From Manihot esculenta (Eukaryota > Streptophyta > Magnoliopsida > Malpighiales > Euphorbiaceae): a stretch of DNA of 64,000 bases. Position 1 is the stretch's first letter, and each line of letters opens with the position of its first letter. Of this stretch, positions 62,470 to 64,000 are shown one piece after another. The notes under the pieces were generated by a model. It was not told where the DNA came from, made no database searches, and was given only the letters and a program-made list of their open reading frames with translations. Both the position numbers and the translations under genes were made by a program. Location: positions 8,589,610 to 8,653,609 of the forward strand of contig NC_035169.2 in assembly GCF_001659605.2 (NCBI RefSeq), given 5' to 3'.

Positions 62470-63682
62470 CTCTTAATAATGTTCCATGGATTATTGATTC
62501 TGGTGCGAATAGACACATGACAAACTCTTCTAAAGGCTTTCTCAATTATTTTCTTTCTGTAACCGAAGATAGTGTCAGAATTACTGATGGCTCTTTTACT
62601 CCTATATTCGGAACGGGTTCTGTTATTTGCACATCCAACATTAAATTATCATATGTCCTTCATGTTCCCCACTTTCTTGTCAACCTTTTATCTGTCAGTG
62701 CTATCACCAATGCCCTTAATTGTAAATTTGAATTCTTTCCTGATCATTGTGTTATTCAAGATCTTCGCACAGAAAAGAGGATTGGCAATGGTAGGTTGCA
62801 TGATGGCTTATATATGTTGGAGGGTGATCCAGGTTCTTCGATATCTCAAACCTGTTTTGGAGAAAATAAGAATGTCAATCAAGAAATAATACAGTAGCAC
62901 AAACGGTTAGGGCATCCATCATTTTTTGCCTTAGAAAAACTTTATCCTAATTTGTTTGCTAGAACTCAGTTTGATTCTCTATTTTGTGATGCTTGTGAGT
63001 ATGCTAAACACACTAGAACATCCTATTCTTTGAGTCATAATAAAAGTCAAATTCCTTTTGCGACTATTCATTCTGATGTTTAGGAGCCTACTCAAACTAT
63101 CTCCTTATTTGGTAATCGATGGTTTGTCACCTTTATTAATTGTTGCACTCGAATGACTTGGGTCTATTTGATTAAAGCTAAAAGTGATATCTTTTCTTGT
63201 TTTTAATCCTTCATAAGATGGTTTGTACTCAATTTGATACTAAGGTGAAAATTTTGAGAACTAACAATGGAAGATAATACATGGATAGTAGTTTTTCTGC
63301 TTATTTGGAGAGTAATGGAATAGTACACCAGACTAGTTGTCCTTATATTAGTGCTCAAAATGGCGTTGTTGAGAGGAAAAATAGGCATCTATTGAAGGTA
63401 GCTCGATCTCTTATGTTTACCATGAATCTACCCAAAGCATATTGGGGAGATGCAATCCTTGCATATGCTTATCTTATCAATAGAATGCCTCTCAAGACCT
63501 TTGACTTTATTAGTCATTTGGTGATTCTACAAGGAAAGAATTCATACGTTGTTCCACCAAAAGTATTTGGGTGTGTTTGCTTTGTCCATACTAGGACAGC
63601 AGGAAAATTGGATCCCAAGGCCCTTAAATGTGTGTTTGTTGGGTATTCTCCAACACAGAAGGGATACAAATGTTATTGTTGA
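62470..63682 (+). pseudogene. Copia pol fragment: protease, GAG-pre-integrase, part of integrase
   Basis: In order: WIIDSGANRHMT (aspartic protease motif, DSGA), YVLHVPHFLVNLLSVSAIT, then after an in-frame TAG (62895-62897) HKRLGHPSFFALEKL (the His half of the HHCC zinc site), FCDACEYAKHTR (the Cys half), and integrase core pieces IHSDV and VTFINCCTRMTWVYLIKAK with further stops and a frameshift. It resumes at 63281 as SNGIVHQTSCPYISAQNGVVERKNRHLL through PKVFGCVCFVH to VFVGYSPTQKGYKCY, and is cut by the LTR. It is non-functional. Confidence 0.9.
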
Positions 63683-63876
63683 CTTATTTGCTGATCCTAA
63701 CTGATTCTAGGGATATGATTTGATTTGATTAGGATCCTTAATTATCTCTGTAATTATTATTTGATTATTTACTTCCTGTTTAGATATAATTCTTTGTGTA
63801 TAAATAGTCATATAAACCAATTGTAAAGATTAAGAGTGAAATACAAGAATTCTCTAAATTTTCCCAAAATTCTTCA
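63677..63876 (+). repeat. Copia LTR, second copy, shared by two units
   Basis: Matches 61783-61985 with only a handful of differences. It begins within the truncated pol codons and is followed by TGGTATCAGAGC, the exact primer-site form, where the first unit has TGGTATCAAAGC. Confidence 0.92.
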
Positions 63877-64000
63877 TGGTATCAGAGCCTTTTCCTGATT
63901 TTAGGGTTCAAATTTAATTTTTTCCTCTTTAGGGTTTCAAAACCCTAGATCTACCTTTTTTGGTACTAACCCATTTAGGAGTCTTTCCTCCTCTCACCGC
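63877..64000 (+). mobile_element. Start of a second copia unit
   Basis: Primer site and leader homologous to 61986-62110, including TTTCAAAACCCTAGATCTACC and CTTTCCTCCTCTCACCGC, with about ten differences. It runs off the window. Confidence 0.88.

Larger units (their letters stand above)
61783..63876 (+). mobile_element. Defective Ty1/copia element, first unit of a tandem
   Basis: LTR 61783-61985 is followed directly by TGGTATCAAAGC (initiator-methionine primer site), a short leader, a broken pol fragment and a second LTR 63677-63876. Pol stops in the integrase region, and LTR sequence begins at once at 63677, so gag, reverse transcriptase and RNase H are deleted. After the second LTR another primer site and leader start, giving LTR-internal-LTR-internal. 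The orientation is opposite to the ELM1-like gene. Confidence 0.88.

Overview
The window is nuclear DNA from a eudicot plant. It has intron-rich genes with GT-AG splice sites, very AT-rich intergenic DNA and many plant transposons; species cannot be fixed from sequence alone. Nine protein-coding genes can be supported, two cut by the window edges. Exon models were built by reading frames across splice sites and checking that phases agree.

Layout. 1-9501 (+): 3' part of an S28 serine carboxypeptidase (lysosomal Pro-X carboxypeptidase-like) gene, with a 5.7 kb defective Ty3/gypsy element in one intron. 13193-16868 (+): NGATHA-like (NGAL) B3 transcription factor. 20345-24437 (-): small conserved-looking gene, probably the EMB2735 counterpart, with no visible ATG. 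26200-28019 (+): TBL-type polysaccharide O-acetyltransferase with a GC-AG intron. 34589-35659 (+): intronless F-box gene. 42526-43319: 5'-truncated processed pseudogene of a kelch-repeat F-box gene. 44170-46492 (-): small organellar RRM protein (S-RBP11-like). 47971-54021 (-): decapping subunit DCP1. 54912-55697 (-): CASP, the Casparian strip membrane scaffold protein. 58199-60818 (-): 3' half of an ELM1-like (DUF1022) gene. The right end is a tandem of defective Ty1/copia units.

The gene order NGAL / EMB2735-like / TBL / F-box / S-RBP / CASP / ELM1-like parallels, from memory, Arabidopsis At5g06250-At5g06180. Parts also match the blocks around CASP1 (At2g36100), CASP2 (At3g11550) and CASP3 (At2g27370). 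The window therefore looks like an unfractionated version of a block that is split among duplicated copies in Arabidopsis. DCP1 is the visible extra gene.

Transposons show clear structures: a 672-bp Mutator-like element with a perfect 9-bp target duplication and an expanded TTC core; a 704-bp hAT-like element with a perfect 8-bp duplication in a DCP1 intron; a 308-bp TRIM with a perfect 5-bp duplication in an ELM1 intron; and four further degenerate LTRs of the gypsy family scattered along the window. No bacterial-type system, CRISPR array or convincing RNA gene was seen.
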